Assembly (NCBI GenBank): GCA_902779075.1
Contig: CACZAK010000257.1
Span: 1 to 6,102, forward strand
Length of the DNA stretch: 6,102 nucleotides
Direction of reading: 5' to 3'
Origin: an uncultured bacterium
Lineage (GTDB): Bacteria; Verrucomicrobiota; Kiritimatiellia; RFP12; UBA1067
A program made the translations under genes and the position numbers. The notes under the pieces are model-generated. The model worked only from the letters and a program-made list of their open reading frames with translations, did no database searches and was not told the origin of the DNA. The stretch's first letter is position 1; each line of letters starts with the position of its first letter. Positions 1 to 5,882 of the stretch are shown in pieces.

Positions 1-37
1 TTCGAGAAGCGGTGGCTCTCGATCCGCCCGACCGCCG

Positions 38-74
38 AACATTGCAAAGTCGGTCAGACCTACTTTGCAATGTT
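38..74. repeat. Near-perfect 37-base palindrome
   Basis: The arms AACATTGCAAAGT (38-50) and ACTTTGCAATGTT (62-74) are exact reverse complements over 13 bases. The centre continues the symmetry: after one mismatch, GGTC (52-55) faces GACC (57-60) around a single A. There is no T-run on either side, so a simple terminator is not supported. It could be a transposable-element end, a protein-binding operator or a dispersed hairpin repeat. The symmetry is read directly; the function is unknown. Confidence 0.75.
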
Positions 75-106
75 TCCATTTCAGCGAACGACGCACTTGG
101 AATTTG

Positions 107-161
107 GGGGACAGTCCCCATGAAACGCCGGAAAATCAAGGGTTTCGCGGGGCCTGTCCCC
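107..161. repeat. Pair of GGGGAC-GTCCCC palindromes
   Basis: GGGGACAGTCCCC occupies 107-119 and GGGGCCTGTCCCC occupies 149-161, 42 bases apart. The second differs from the reverse complement of the first at one base. From memory, short GGGGACTGTCCCC elements recur around small Y1-type (REP-associated) transposases in many bacterial genomes. No transposase is present in this window, so that link is inference only. Confidence 0.5.
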
Positions 162-168
162 ACCGCTT

Positions 169-192
169 CCTTCCGCGGCACTTCCGCCGCGG
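169..192 (-). repeat. CGCGGC-N6-GCCGCG hairpin repeat, copy 1, at the operon end
   Basis: CCGCGGC (173-179) and GCCGCGG (186-192) form a perfect seven-base-pair stem with a six-base loop. Its first stem base directly follows the lipoprotein stop codon (193-195). Over 24 positions it matches copy 2 (1271-1293 plus one base) at 21, including an identical run of 15. Its position suggests a 3'-end or transcript-stabilising role, but no T-run follows, so a factor-independent terminator is not established. Confidence 0.6.
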
Positions 193-507
193 TCACTTGT
201 CCTGGTGCTTGGCGCAGAATCGGCTGCCGGAAGCGGCAGACGCCGCACAGCGCTTCCCGTCGTCGGAAATGTAGGCACAAGTCTCCGCCGACTTCGCCGT
301 AGACGACTGCGCTGCGTGCTGGCGGCAATAGAGCTTGCCGGGCGCCGCCTTGCGCTTGCACCTGTTGCCGGACTTCGTAACGGAATGGCACTGGACGCGC
401 TGCGCCACCGCCACGACGTCGTTCGTAGACAAGACGACCTTTGTCTCGTCTCCCGCGCACGCAGACAACGCGACCGTAGACGCCATCAGGAATATAACGC
501 CTCTCAT
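193..507 (-). CDS. Small lipoprotein with two Cys3His (zinc-finger-like) motifs
   Basis: This encodes a 104-residue protein. It starts with a short basic end and a hydrophobic stretch leading to a lipobox, Leu14-Ser15-Ala16-Cys17, so it should be exported, lipidated and anchored to a membrane. The mature part holds two copies of one motif with identical spacing, C-x9-C-x10-C-x2-H: Cys40, Cys50, Cys61, His64 and Cys77, Cys87, Cys98, His101. Both carry the G-x-R-C signature seen in small phage and bacterial zinc-binding proteins (DUF5763-like, from memory). The ATG at 507 is chosen because GGGAGG (515-520) lies seven bases upstream and the signal sequence begins there; a longer frame reaches 747 but lies in the transporter gene. 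It starts two bases after the transporter stop, so the two are translated from one message. Zinc binding is inferred from the residues, and the biological role is unknown. Confidence 0.8.
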   Translation of the reverse strand: MRGVIFLMASTVALSACAGDETKVVLSTNDVVAVAQRVQCHSVTKSGNRCKRKAAPGKLYCRQHAAQSSTAKSAETCAYISDDGKRCAASAASGSRFCAKHQDK

Positions 508-509
508 TT

Positions 510-1436
510 CTACGCCTCCCTTCTCATGTTCGCGATCGCCACGCCGCCGAGAATAAGAACTCCGCCGGCGACCGAAAGCCAAGTAAGCCGCTCCTTCAGG
601 AACAACGCCGCAAAAGCCACGCCGACGACTGGCGTGAGATAAAGGCCAATCGTTGTCCGCACCATGCCGATGACCCTGCACGCGCGACTCCAGAGGACGA
701 AGCATGCAGCGGACGCCAGAACGCCGAGAAAGCCCAGGTTGACCCAATTCCAGAACGAGGCAAAGCGGTCAAGGTTCGCGTCGGCGTCAATAGTGACGGA
801 ATACGATCCATCGAGCGCGACAAATCCGGAAGGCGTAACGCCCCAAACAGCCAACGGAAGCATCATAAGTAGCGCCCAGCCGAACGACTTCCTGACGGCT
901 ACAATCGGCTCCACGCCAAGTCGGTTCGCCTTCTCGATGAGGACGGAGTAGATGCCCCAACTTACCATCGCGCAGAGCGCCATCGCGTCGCCGAGCGGAC
1001 GCAGCTGGAAATTTACCACGCCGTTTAGTGCGACAAACGCGACGCCAACAACCGCCACTAGCGACCCGAAAATGAGCCGCGGCGAAAGCGAGCGGTCTGC
1101 TGTCAGCGCCCGCGCCATTATGGCCGTAACGACCGGCCCGAACGAGACGAGTATCGCGACGTTGCTGGCATTGGTGTAGTATATCGCGCAGTTCTCGAGA
1201 AACTGATAGGCAAACACACCCGTGAAACCCATCGCCGCGAACAGCCACCACGGAGCCGCCTGCCACCCGCCCTTCCGCGGCACTTTTGCCGCGCATGCGA
1301 GCGCCACCCACGCAAGAGCGAACCGCGCGATGTTGATCTCAAGCGCCGAGAACTCCTCCAGCAGCACCCGCGTCGAAGCAAACGTCACGCCCCAGACGAC
1401 TATTGCTATCGCCGCCGCTATCCAACCACCAGCCAT
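510..1436 (-). CDS. EamA/DMT-superfamily transporter (drug/metabolite exporter type)
   Basis: From the ATG at 1436 this is a 308-residue inner-membrane protein with about ten hydrophobic segments, the usual size and layout of the EamA family (two repeats of five helices). The N-terminal helix carries the family-typical VVWGVTFASTR sequence, followed by EINIARFALAW. The second half has the matching VSWGIYSVLIEKA and MVRTTIGLYLTPVVGVAFAALFL segments. Such proteins export small metabolites or drugs; the substrate cannot be read from sequence. Start choice is uncertain. ATG 1436 gives the normal short N-terminus before the first helix, but its GGAGG lies only two bases upstream. A GTG at 1475 adds 13 residues, lies ten bases after the res stop and has no clear ribosome binding site. 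A hairpin repeat (1271-1293) is translated within the loop after the second helix as KVPRKGG. The gene follows res and precedes the lipoprotein gene. Confidence 0.9.
   Translation of the reverse strand: MAGGWIAAAIAIVVWGVTFASTRVLLEEFSALEINIARFALAWVALACAAKVPRKGGWQAAPWWLFAAMGFTGVFAYQFLENCAIYYTNASNVAILVSFGPVVTAIMARALTADRSLSPRLIFGSLVAVVGVAFVALNGVVNFQLRPLGDAMALCAMVSWGIYSVLIEKANRLGVEPIVAVRKSFGWALLMMLPLAVWGVTPSGFVALDGSYSVTIDADANLDRFASFWNWVNLGFLGVLASAACFVLWSRACRVIGMVRTTIGLYLTPVVGVAFAALFLKERLTWLSVAGGVLILGGVAIANMRREA
1271..1293 (-). repeat. CGCGGC-N6-GCCGCG hairpin repeat, copy 2, inside the transporter gene
   Basis: CGCGGC (1276-1281) and GCCGCG (1288-1293) pair perfectly around a six-base loop. The copy shares an identical 15-base run with copy 1 (169-183) and has the same orientation relative to transcription. 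It falls in frame in a cytoplasmic or periplasmic loop of the transporter, where it encodes AAKVPRKGG, so the insertion or conservation is tolerated by the protein. Confidence 0.6.
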
Positions 1437-1485
1437 ATCCTCCCGCGAGCCTGCGAATGGCTTTATAGAAGACACCGCTACACGA

Positions 1486-3678
1486 TCATATCACGTCTGA
1501 CAGAATCTTCCAGCATGGGTCGGCCTTATTCTCCGTAAAACCGTCAGTTGCAATCAACAATTCATCATCCTCTTCGCTATAGCAGACGAATCCACCGCAG
1601 ACATGGTGCTTTTTGCAATATGCCTTTAGCGCATCCGCCTTCTTAGGCGCATAGATATCAATATTCTCGCTCGCGCCAGATGCATTGAAGTTACCCTTAA
1701 CCTCGACGATCCATGTCGTCCCCTCAATCATCACTATGTAATCTGGGTAGAAGAGCTTCTGCTTCCCCGCATTGTCTTGATAGACGATCGAGAAATATTC
1801 ATCTCCCTTGTCACCATTCCGATAAAACCATTCAACAGAGTGCTCCTTTTCGCACCATCGCTCAAATTTGATTTCACCTGTTGACCTTGGTCGTCCAGAC
1901 GAAAGACAGTCCTTGTAGACGTTCTTTGCAAAGACCTTCTGCGAACTAAGCGAAGCGTCGAACGTGAATATCCATTCACGAGGAAAGTGAAACTCCTTCT
2001 CGGCAATCTGGCTCGCCTTCACCGTCGAAGGAAGCTCGGCCGACATCGCCTCGCGAAAATCCTCCTTCAGCTTTTGCATGTTGTTGATCGCAAACGCATA
2101 GAGTTCCTTCGGCTTAAGCGAGACGAACTTCTTGTCATAGTCCGGCTTCTCCCCAAACAGCCGGGAGAAAATGCCGCGTACATCGTTATACGGCATCCCG
2201 CACCCGGCACCAACCTCACCAAGAGCATGCCGAAAATACTGCCCGTGCCTATGCGTGTCGAGTACGGTGCTGAACGAGACCTGCTGCATCGCGCCGTCAC
2301 TGAAAACGTCTTTCAGAACCGTAGCGTCTCCCGTAACGGTCTGGTTGATGATGTCTGCACTGAAGTCGTAGTGCGCCGGAGCAAGGCGTTTTTTGTTTTT
2401 CGAGGAATCGTCATCGAGCTTATACTTCTTGACGAAATGCGAAACTACAGCCGAAAGAGCCAGCAAGGGATCTCGCGTGTCCGTAACCATCGTGCGCTGC
2501 TCTGTCGTCAACTTGAATCCCCGATGCTCCGGCTTCAGGAATAGTTTTGTCGCATTCAACGCCCTTCCTCCGAGACTTTGCCGCGCTTCGCTCGTGAACT
2601 TCTCGTCGAGCGTATAGAGATAGCAGCTGTCAAGCGTGTCGTCCTCGTAATGACAAGCCTCAGGCATTCGGCGAATCCGACCCAAGGTCTGTATCTCGAA
2701 CGTCTCGTCCATGTTCTTGCGGAGCTTGACGAGGATATGCGCACGCGGACAGTCCCATCCAGTCGCAATTGCCTGTTTGATTATGACAACCTTTTGCTTC
2801 GACTCGTTCTCGCTTATGTCGTCCAAGTTCTCTTTAACGTTCGCAAGCCAGACTGCCAGCGTTCCCGCGGCTGTGTCGATTCCGTTCTTTCCGAGCCACG
2901 CCTCGACTTCTGCAAGCTGCGCGTCGGAGTTGTTCGGCATCTGCACCACGATGAGCGGATTGACCTTGCTTCCCTTCGCCACAAATGCCGCCTTGATTTC
3001 TTGTTGCTTTGCGAGAGCCTGTTCGAGAAGAAACTCGACCTCGTCCTTGTCCTTGAACTTCTTTCCGGACGGGAAGTCGGGATTGATCTGAATCAGCTTC
3101 TTGATGAGTCCTTCGGCTATGACATCCTCTTCCGTCACCTTCACCATTATCGCGCTAGGATTGTCAAGCGGCGTTGCCGAAGCCCAGACGATCTTGTCGG
3201 TCTTGAAGTACGAGATCACCTCGTCGGCCTTACCCGTGAAATTCTCGTGGCTTTCGTCGATCACAACCTTAAATCGGAGACCGGCCTCAAACGCCTTCTG
3301 CACCCATTCGAGGAAGTTCGTCCGCTCACTGTCCTTGAGCGCCACATTACCCTTCATCGTCAGCTTCTGCCAGTTGATGAACACGGCATCTCCGGCAGCG
3401 AAGCCAGACGTCATTACATCAGCGAGGTTCTTCGTCGATGCCCCATGACAGTACTTGTCCATCTTCGATTTGCTCTGCTCCTGCAGTTCGCCCTTGCCAG
3501 GCGTCAACCACACGAAAACGATGTTCGGATTCGCCTTCATGTAGTCGTGCATGAACGTAGTGAGTATTATGGTCTTGCCGCTACCCGTCGGACTCTTGAG
3601 CACGATGTCGCGACCACTTTTTCCCATTGCATCGTTGAGCTGGGCTATAGCGTCAATCTGGAAATTCTTTAGGTCCAT
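1486..3678 (-). CDS. res: Type III restriction enzyme Res subunit (helicase-nuclease)
   Basis: This 730-residue protein is the ATP-dependent cutting subunit of a type III restriction-modification system. It acts in the cytoplasm with Mod on unmethylated DNA. The N-terminal superfamily 2 helicase shows a Q-motif-like FQIDAIAQL (6-14), Walker A SPTGSGKT (29-36), the DEAH-type box DESH (141-144), SAT (167-169), a motif V region ATGWDCPRA (305-313) and motif VI QTLGRIRR (330-337). The C-terminus has a PD-(D/E)xK nuclease core: Pro645-Asp646 in FYPDYIV, then Glu659-Val-Lys661 in WIVEVKG, preceded by the family-like ERWCEKEHSVEWFYRNG (606-622). Length is on the short side for Res proteins (often nearer 900 or more), but all motifs are present, so it appears complete. 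The ATG at 3678 has AGGAGG (3685-3690) six bases upstream, inside the last codons of mod, whose stop lies one base away. This suggests coupled translation in fixed proportion. Confidence 0.94.
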   Translation of the reverse strand: MDLKNFQIDAIAQLNDAMGKSGRDIVLKSPTGSGKTIILTTFMHDYMKANPNIVFVWLTPGKGELQEQSKSKMDKYCHGASTKNLADVMTSGFAAGDAVFINWQKLTMKGNVALKDSERTNFLEWVQKAFEAGLRFKVVIDESHENFTGKADEVISYFKTDKIVWASATPLDNPSAIMVKVTEEDVIAEGLIKKLIQINPDFPSGKKFKDKDEVEFLLEQALAKQQEIKAAFVAKGSKVNPLIVVQMPNNSDAQLAEVEAWLGKNGIDTAAGTLAVWLANVKENLDDISENESKQKVVIIKQAIATGWDCPRAHILVKLRKNMDETFEIQTLGRIRRMPEACHYEDDTLDSCYLYTLDEKFTSEARQSLGGRALNATKLFLKPEHRGFKLTTEQRTMVTDTRDPLLALSAVVSHFVKKYKLDDDSSKNKKRLAPAHYDFSADIINQTVTGDATVLKDVFSDGAMQQVSFSTVLDTHRHGQYFRHALGEVGAGCGMPYNDVRGIFSRLFGEKPDYDKKFVSLKPKELYAFAINNMQKLKEDFREAMSAELPSTVKASQIAEKEFHFPREWIFTFDASLSSQKVFAKNVYKDCLSSGRPRSTGEIKFERWCEKEHSVEWFYRNGDKGDEYFSIVYQDNAGKQKLFYPDYIVMIEGTTWIVEVKGNFNASGASENIDIYAPKKADALKAYCKKHHVCGGFVCYSEEDDELLIATDGFTENKADPCWKILSDVI

Positions 3679-3679
3679 A

Positions 3680-5512
3680 TCATGCCTCCTGTTCAGAATA
3701 GTAGTACTGCGGTATAATTCTTATCTCGATTCCCATACGCTCAAGTTTCTGCCGAGCGGATTTCCCTATCAACACGTCGTGTCCGACATAAAGCACCCTC
3801 TTGCCTTCCATATTCTTGTCGATCGCAACGAACTTTTCAAACTCCTTGTCGGTGACGGCGATTGCAATTGTGCTGTCAGTCCTAAAGTCAATCGCGTTTT
3901 CAAGCTCCACCAACTCGCGGATGTGCTTCAATAGATCGTCTGCATAGTCGTAATACACCTTACCATCAATCGGAATGTAATCGACCTTGAAGTACTTCAC
4001 CGAAGCGGCATACTTGTCGCGCTCGATCACGCGCTTCAGCCGCTCGTACGTCACCTTCTCGCAGATTCCGTTTTCGTTGTTCGTGACGAGAATGAATTTC
4101 CGCGTCCCGCCATCTTCGGCATTCAGCTTCATCACAGCATGGCCCGTCGTTCCAGAACCGGCGAAGAAGTCTAGGACTACATCCGCATTTGCATGCGACA
4201 TCAATTCCTCAATCAAATCTACGGGTTTGGGATTTGAAAACATATCTTTTTTGCCGAAAATTTCAGTCAGCATCTTTGTCGCATCCCCTGTTTCACCTAC
4301 TTCATCATAATATATACTGCGAGACTTAATTTTCTTTATCTTGGTTAACGCGCCGTCTTCAGAATATATTTTTTCATACGGAACCCACCGCCCGTCTTTT
4401 TTCTCCCAATATATTAATCCACGCTTCTCCAAAACCTGCATTCGTTTTAGGCCCACCCTCCATCGGCCTGGAAGCCCGTCCGGTGCCTTGGGATACATAT
4501 TCTTCCCGTCTGGCGTTTTGATTGGAAACCACATTGTAAGTCGATCTTCTTTATGGGCAGAGCTTCCCCATTTTTCCAATTTCACAGCCTTAAATTTTCC
4601 ATCCTCATCTTCTTTATTAAACCCAGCATCTGCTTCGATCAACTCATCCATCCACTCGAATGAAACGCTTTTTCGATATACTAGCACATATTCATGTTCT
4701 GTAACAAAGAACTCCTCAGTTTGCCCACCACCAGATTTCTTGTGCCATATAATTTGTCCACAAAAATTATTCTCACCAAATATATCATCGCACAGGACCC
4801 GACAATTTGGTTGTTCGACATCATTCAACGAAATGAAGAGAACCCCTTTTTTTGAAAGCAACCTCCTTGCAATCTCCAAACGTTTCTTCATGAACGACAG
4901 CCACTTCGAATGGCGGAAGGTATCGGTCTTGTCGACATACGAATCGTTGTAGATGAAGTCCTTGTTGCCAGTGTTATAGGGCGGATCTATGTAGATGAGG
5001 TCAATCTTCCCGCGATGCGTTTTCTCCAGAAGCTTCAACGCGGCAAGGTTGTCGCCTTCGATGAGGAAATTCAGAGGAGAATCTTCATTTGCGCTCTTTG
5101 CGTTCTTTGCGGCTAAATATCTGTTCTTAACCTCCGTCAGCACAGGCAGGTTTTCCGCAAGCTCGACATCAATACGCTCGCGATGTTCCTCGAAGACAAG
5201 TCCGAACTTCTTGTCGCGCACCTCGCGCTCGACTTCGGCCGCAAAGCGAAGCAGACGAACGGCGTTCGTGTCGGAAGATTTTTCAAGAAACGATTTTATC
5301 TCCCCGATCTTGCCAATCAGTTCGTCTCGTCGCAGTTTGGAGAGATTGCCTGTCTGCGGCGCGCTCGGTGATCGCGCCCTACCGCTTTCACGTTGCTCTG
5401 TCTGCAGCGCAGCCGGTGTCTGCGCCCTACCGTTATTTGCCGCAACTGCTCTCTTCGCCATTCCCGCTCCAACCAGGAGCACGGCGACAATGGCAATCAG
5501 TGACTTCTTCAT
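3680..5512 (-). CDS. mod: Type III restriction-modification DNA methyltransferase (Mod), with an anomalous N-terminus
   Basis: This 610-residue protein should methylate adenine (N6) at a short asymmetric site and, with Res, form the restriction complex. The catalytic DPPYN (176-180) precedes the cofactor-binding FAGSG (450-454), the beta-class order used by type III Mods. Family-typical stretches flank it: AVRLLRFAAEV and KKFGLVFEEH (about 84-110), NFLIEGDNLAALKLLEKTH before DPPY, and HSKWLSFMKKRL after it. Residues about 218-438, the presumed target-recognition domain, come from AT-rich DNA. The first 25 residues look like a secretory signal peptide (MKK, hydrophobic core, AVAA), followed by two near-repeats, GRAQTPAALQT (28-38) and GRARSPSAPQT (44-54), before recognisable Mod sequence at about residue 60. 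Start 5512 is chosen for its ATG and AAAGGAG (5524-5530), 11 bases upstream. The frame stays open to a GTG at 5677 that lacks a good binding site, and I see no ATG, GTG or TTG between the repeats and the Mod core. Confidence 0.92.
   Translation of the reverse strand: MKKSLIAIVAVLLVGAGMAKRAVAANNGRAQTPAALQTEQRESGRARSPSAPQTGNLSKLRRDELIGKIGEIKSFLEKSSDTNAVRLLRFAAEVEREVRDKKFGLVFEEHRERIDVELAENLPVLTEVKNRYLAAKNAKSANEDSPLNFLIEGDNLAALKLLEKTHRGKIDLIYIDPPYNTGNKDFIYNDSYVDKTDTFRHSKWLSFMKKRLEIARRLLSKKGVLFISLNDVEQPNCRVLCDDIFGENNFCGQIIWHKKSGGGQTEEFFVTEHEYVLVYRKSVSFEWMDELIEADAGFNKEDEDGKFKAVKLEKWGSSAHKEDRLTMWFPIKTPDGKNMYPKAPDGLPGRWRVGLKRMQVLEKRGLIYWEKKDGRWVPYEKIYSEDGALTKIKKIKSRSIYYDEVGETGDATKMLTEIFGKKDMFSNPKPVDLIEELMSHANADVVLDFFAGSGTTGHAVMKLNAEDGGTRKFILVTNNENGICEKVTYERLKRVIERDKYAASVKYFKVDYIPIDGKVYYDYADDLLKHIRELVELENAIDFRTDSTIAIAVTDKEFEKFVAIDKNMEGKRVLYVGHDVLIGKSARQKLERMGIEIRIIPQYYYSEQEA
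4201..4865 (-). other. AT-rich segment of mod covering the target-recognition domain
   Basis: Counting by hand, 4201-4860 is about 41% GC, against about 55% in 4021-4200 and 48% in 4861-5040. The boundaries fall just after the helix that follows DPPY and just before FAGSG, so the low-GC block coincides with the specificity-determining part of a beta-class Mod. The reading frame is uninterrupted. The composition is measured; exchange of the domain by recombination is inference. Confidence 0.65.
5353..5432 (-). repeat. Two 32-base hairpin repeats translated in mod
   Basis: Copies at 5353-5384 and 5401-5432 are both exactly 32 bases and agree at 25. Each forms a six-base-pair stem in the same register: GGCGCG/CGCGCC in one and GCGCAG/CTGCGC in the other, where a G-C pair has become A-T on both sides. 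Each ends gccctaccg on the plus strand. In the mod frame they encode GRARSPSAPQT and GRAQTPAALQT. A related third copy lies at 5530-5562. Confidence 0.65.
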
Positions 5513-5523
5513 GCCCGTCGGCG

Positions 5524-5530
5524 CTCCTTT
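5524..5530 (-). promoter_or_regulatory. Ribosome binding site deciding the mod start
   Basis: AAAGGAG on the minus strand lies 11 bases before the ATG at 5512. It is the only strong Shine-Dalgarno match I see ahead of mod. It supports translation starting at the signal-peptide-like sequence rather than at the upstream GTG (5677) or ATG (5662). Confidence 0.55.
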
Positions 5531-5562
5531 CTGCGACGGCAAGGGGTCTCGCCGCCCTACCG
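5530..5562 (-). repeat. Third copy of the gccctaccg hairpin repeat
   Basis: This 33-base copy begins tctgcg and ends gccctaccg like the two copies inside mod, with a stem GACGGC (5535-5540) against GCCGCC (5551-5556) that has one G-U in RNA. It overlaps the start of the mod ribosome binding site by one base and could influence its accessibility. Confidence 0.5.
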
Positions 5563-5569
5563 AAACTTC

Positions 5570-5610
5570 CCCGCACCTCCGCGTGAGATTACGGTGCGGG
5601 CGAAATCTCA
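5570..5610 (-). promoter_or_regulatory. Potential H-type pseudoknot upstream of mod
   Basis: Two perfect inverted repeats interleave. TGAGATT (5610-5604) pairs with AATCTCA (5590-5584), and CCCGCACC (5600-5593) pairs with GGTGCGGG (5577-5570), all written on the minus strand. This gives stems of seven and eight base pairs with connecting loops of 3, 2 and 6 nt, the classical proportions of an H-type pseudoknot in minus-strand RNA. On the other strand a 3-nt loop would have to cross a full eight-pair stem, which is unfavourable. It ends about 58 bases before the mod start and could control translation. No known riboswitch was recognised. Confidence 0.45.
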
Positions 5611-5628
5611 TCCTGCGCATAACCGCCG

Positions 5629-5643
5629 CAAACACCCTGTTTG
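5629..5643. repeat. Short perfect hairpin CAAACA-CCC-TGTTTG
   Basis: A perfect six-base-pair inverted repeat with a three-base loop lies between the terminator and the pseudoknot. It may be part of the structured leader, or an operator. It is short enough to be coincidental. Confidence 0.3.
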
Positions 5644-5649
5644 TGCATG

Positions 5650-5680
5650 AAAAAGAGCGCATGTCCCATCCATGCACTCT
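5650..5680 (-). terminator. Intrinsic terminator or attenuator upstream of mod
   Basis: On the minus strand AGAGTGCATG (5680-5671) pairs with CATGCGCTCT (5663-5654) around a seven-base loop. The ten pairs include one U-G that exists only in minus-strand RNA. The stem runs into five U residues (5654-5650). The plus strand has a mismatch at that pair and no following T-run, so the element is directional. Three bases (5680-5678) are shared with the closing stem of the long hairpin, so the two structures compete at their junction. Confidence 0.6.
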
Positions 5681-5794
5681 CCCGTAGCCCTACCACAGGC
5701 CATCTCAGAATACACGGAGAGACAATGCGCCCAGCTGGACGCATCATCACTCACATGCCGTTCTGAGATGAAATAGTGGTAGTATTTCGGGAGA
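5678..5794 (-). repeat. Long interrupted inverted repeat, 24 perfect pairs
   Basis: Three nested perfect stems of 7, 7 and 10 base pairs are separated by small internal loops (5 by 5 and 5 by 4 bases), with a 50-base apical region carrying its own hairpin. The nested colinear pairing is too extensive to be chance. It could fold as RNA, extrude as a cruciform, or be a mobile-element remnant. Confidence 0.7.
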
Positions 5795-5882
5795 ACGACT
5801 TGTTAGCTTTGACGCTAAATCGACTTAAGCGCTCGGCGAGGCGAGAGCCCGTTTTCCGAACTATGACCCCGCGCCGCGGCAT
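5751..5882 (-). CDS. Possible 43-residue basic leader ORF
   Basis: An ATG at 5882 opens 43 codons ending in TGA at 5751-5753. The start lies about 14 bases after the predicted transcription start and has only a GAGG three bases upstream. The product is rich in Arg, Lys and Ser, has no recognisable domain, and its C-terminal half is encoded by one arm of the long hairpin. Structural RNA explains the region better; it is listed because translation of this frame could alter folding. Confidence 0.15.
   Translation of the reverse strand: MPRRGVIVRKTGSRLAERLSRFSVKANKSFSRNTTTISSQNGM

Larger units (their letters stand above)
1..192. other. Left-edge stretch of palindromic elements, no gene assigned
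   Basis: I see no gene I can support here. Several frames stay open because the stretch is GC-rich and short. One plus-strand frame runs from the window edge to a TGA at 121-123 and could be the tail of a gene, but its predicted residues match nothing I recognise and its last codons fall in a palindrome. The stretch instead holds four inverted-repeat structures: a 37-base near-perfect palindrome (38-74), two GGGGAC-GTCCCC type palindromes (107-119 and 149-161), and a CGCGGC hairpin (173-192) that starts directly after the lipoprotein stop codon. It looks like an intergenic 3' region colonised by small repeats. Confidence 0.5.

Noticed and set aside
1..123. Plus-strand open frame from the window edge to TGA at 121-123 as a gene end
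   Set aside because: It is too short to judge, spans a palindrome and ends in another, and other frames are equally open.
508..747. Upstream extension of the lipoprotein reading frame to 747
   Set aside because: It lies wholly inside the transporter gene, and the ATG at 507 has both a good ribosome binding site and the start of the signal sequence.
2578..3672. Long plus-strand open frame opposite res
   Set aside because: It is the antisense of a gene with complete helicase motifs; its translation is rich in Leu, Arg and His with no recognisable domain.
4843..4853. Homopolymer tract (A7 followed by G4 on the coding strand) as a phase-variation switch in mod
   Set aside because: Tracts this short seldom switch at high frequency, and no longer simple-sequence repeat is seen in mod or res.
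5513..5677. 55-residue N-terminal extension of Mod from the GTG at 5677
   Set aside because: There is no properly spaced ribosome binding site, and the span is occupied by a terminator, a pseudoknot and a hairpin repeat. The residues are arginine-rich and resemble translated noncoding DNA.
5685..5770. Thiamine riboswitch, because of CTGAGATGG on the minus strand
   Set aside because: The other conserved elements of that aptamer are absent, and CTGAGATG is fully explained as one arm of the long hairpin.
5678..5794. Integron attC recombination site, because of its stem-bubble-stem layout
   Set aside because: The required RYYYAAC and GTTRRRY boxes are not found at the correct ends, and there is no cassette array or integrase.
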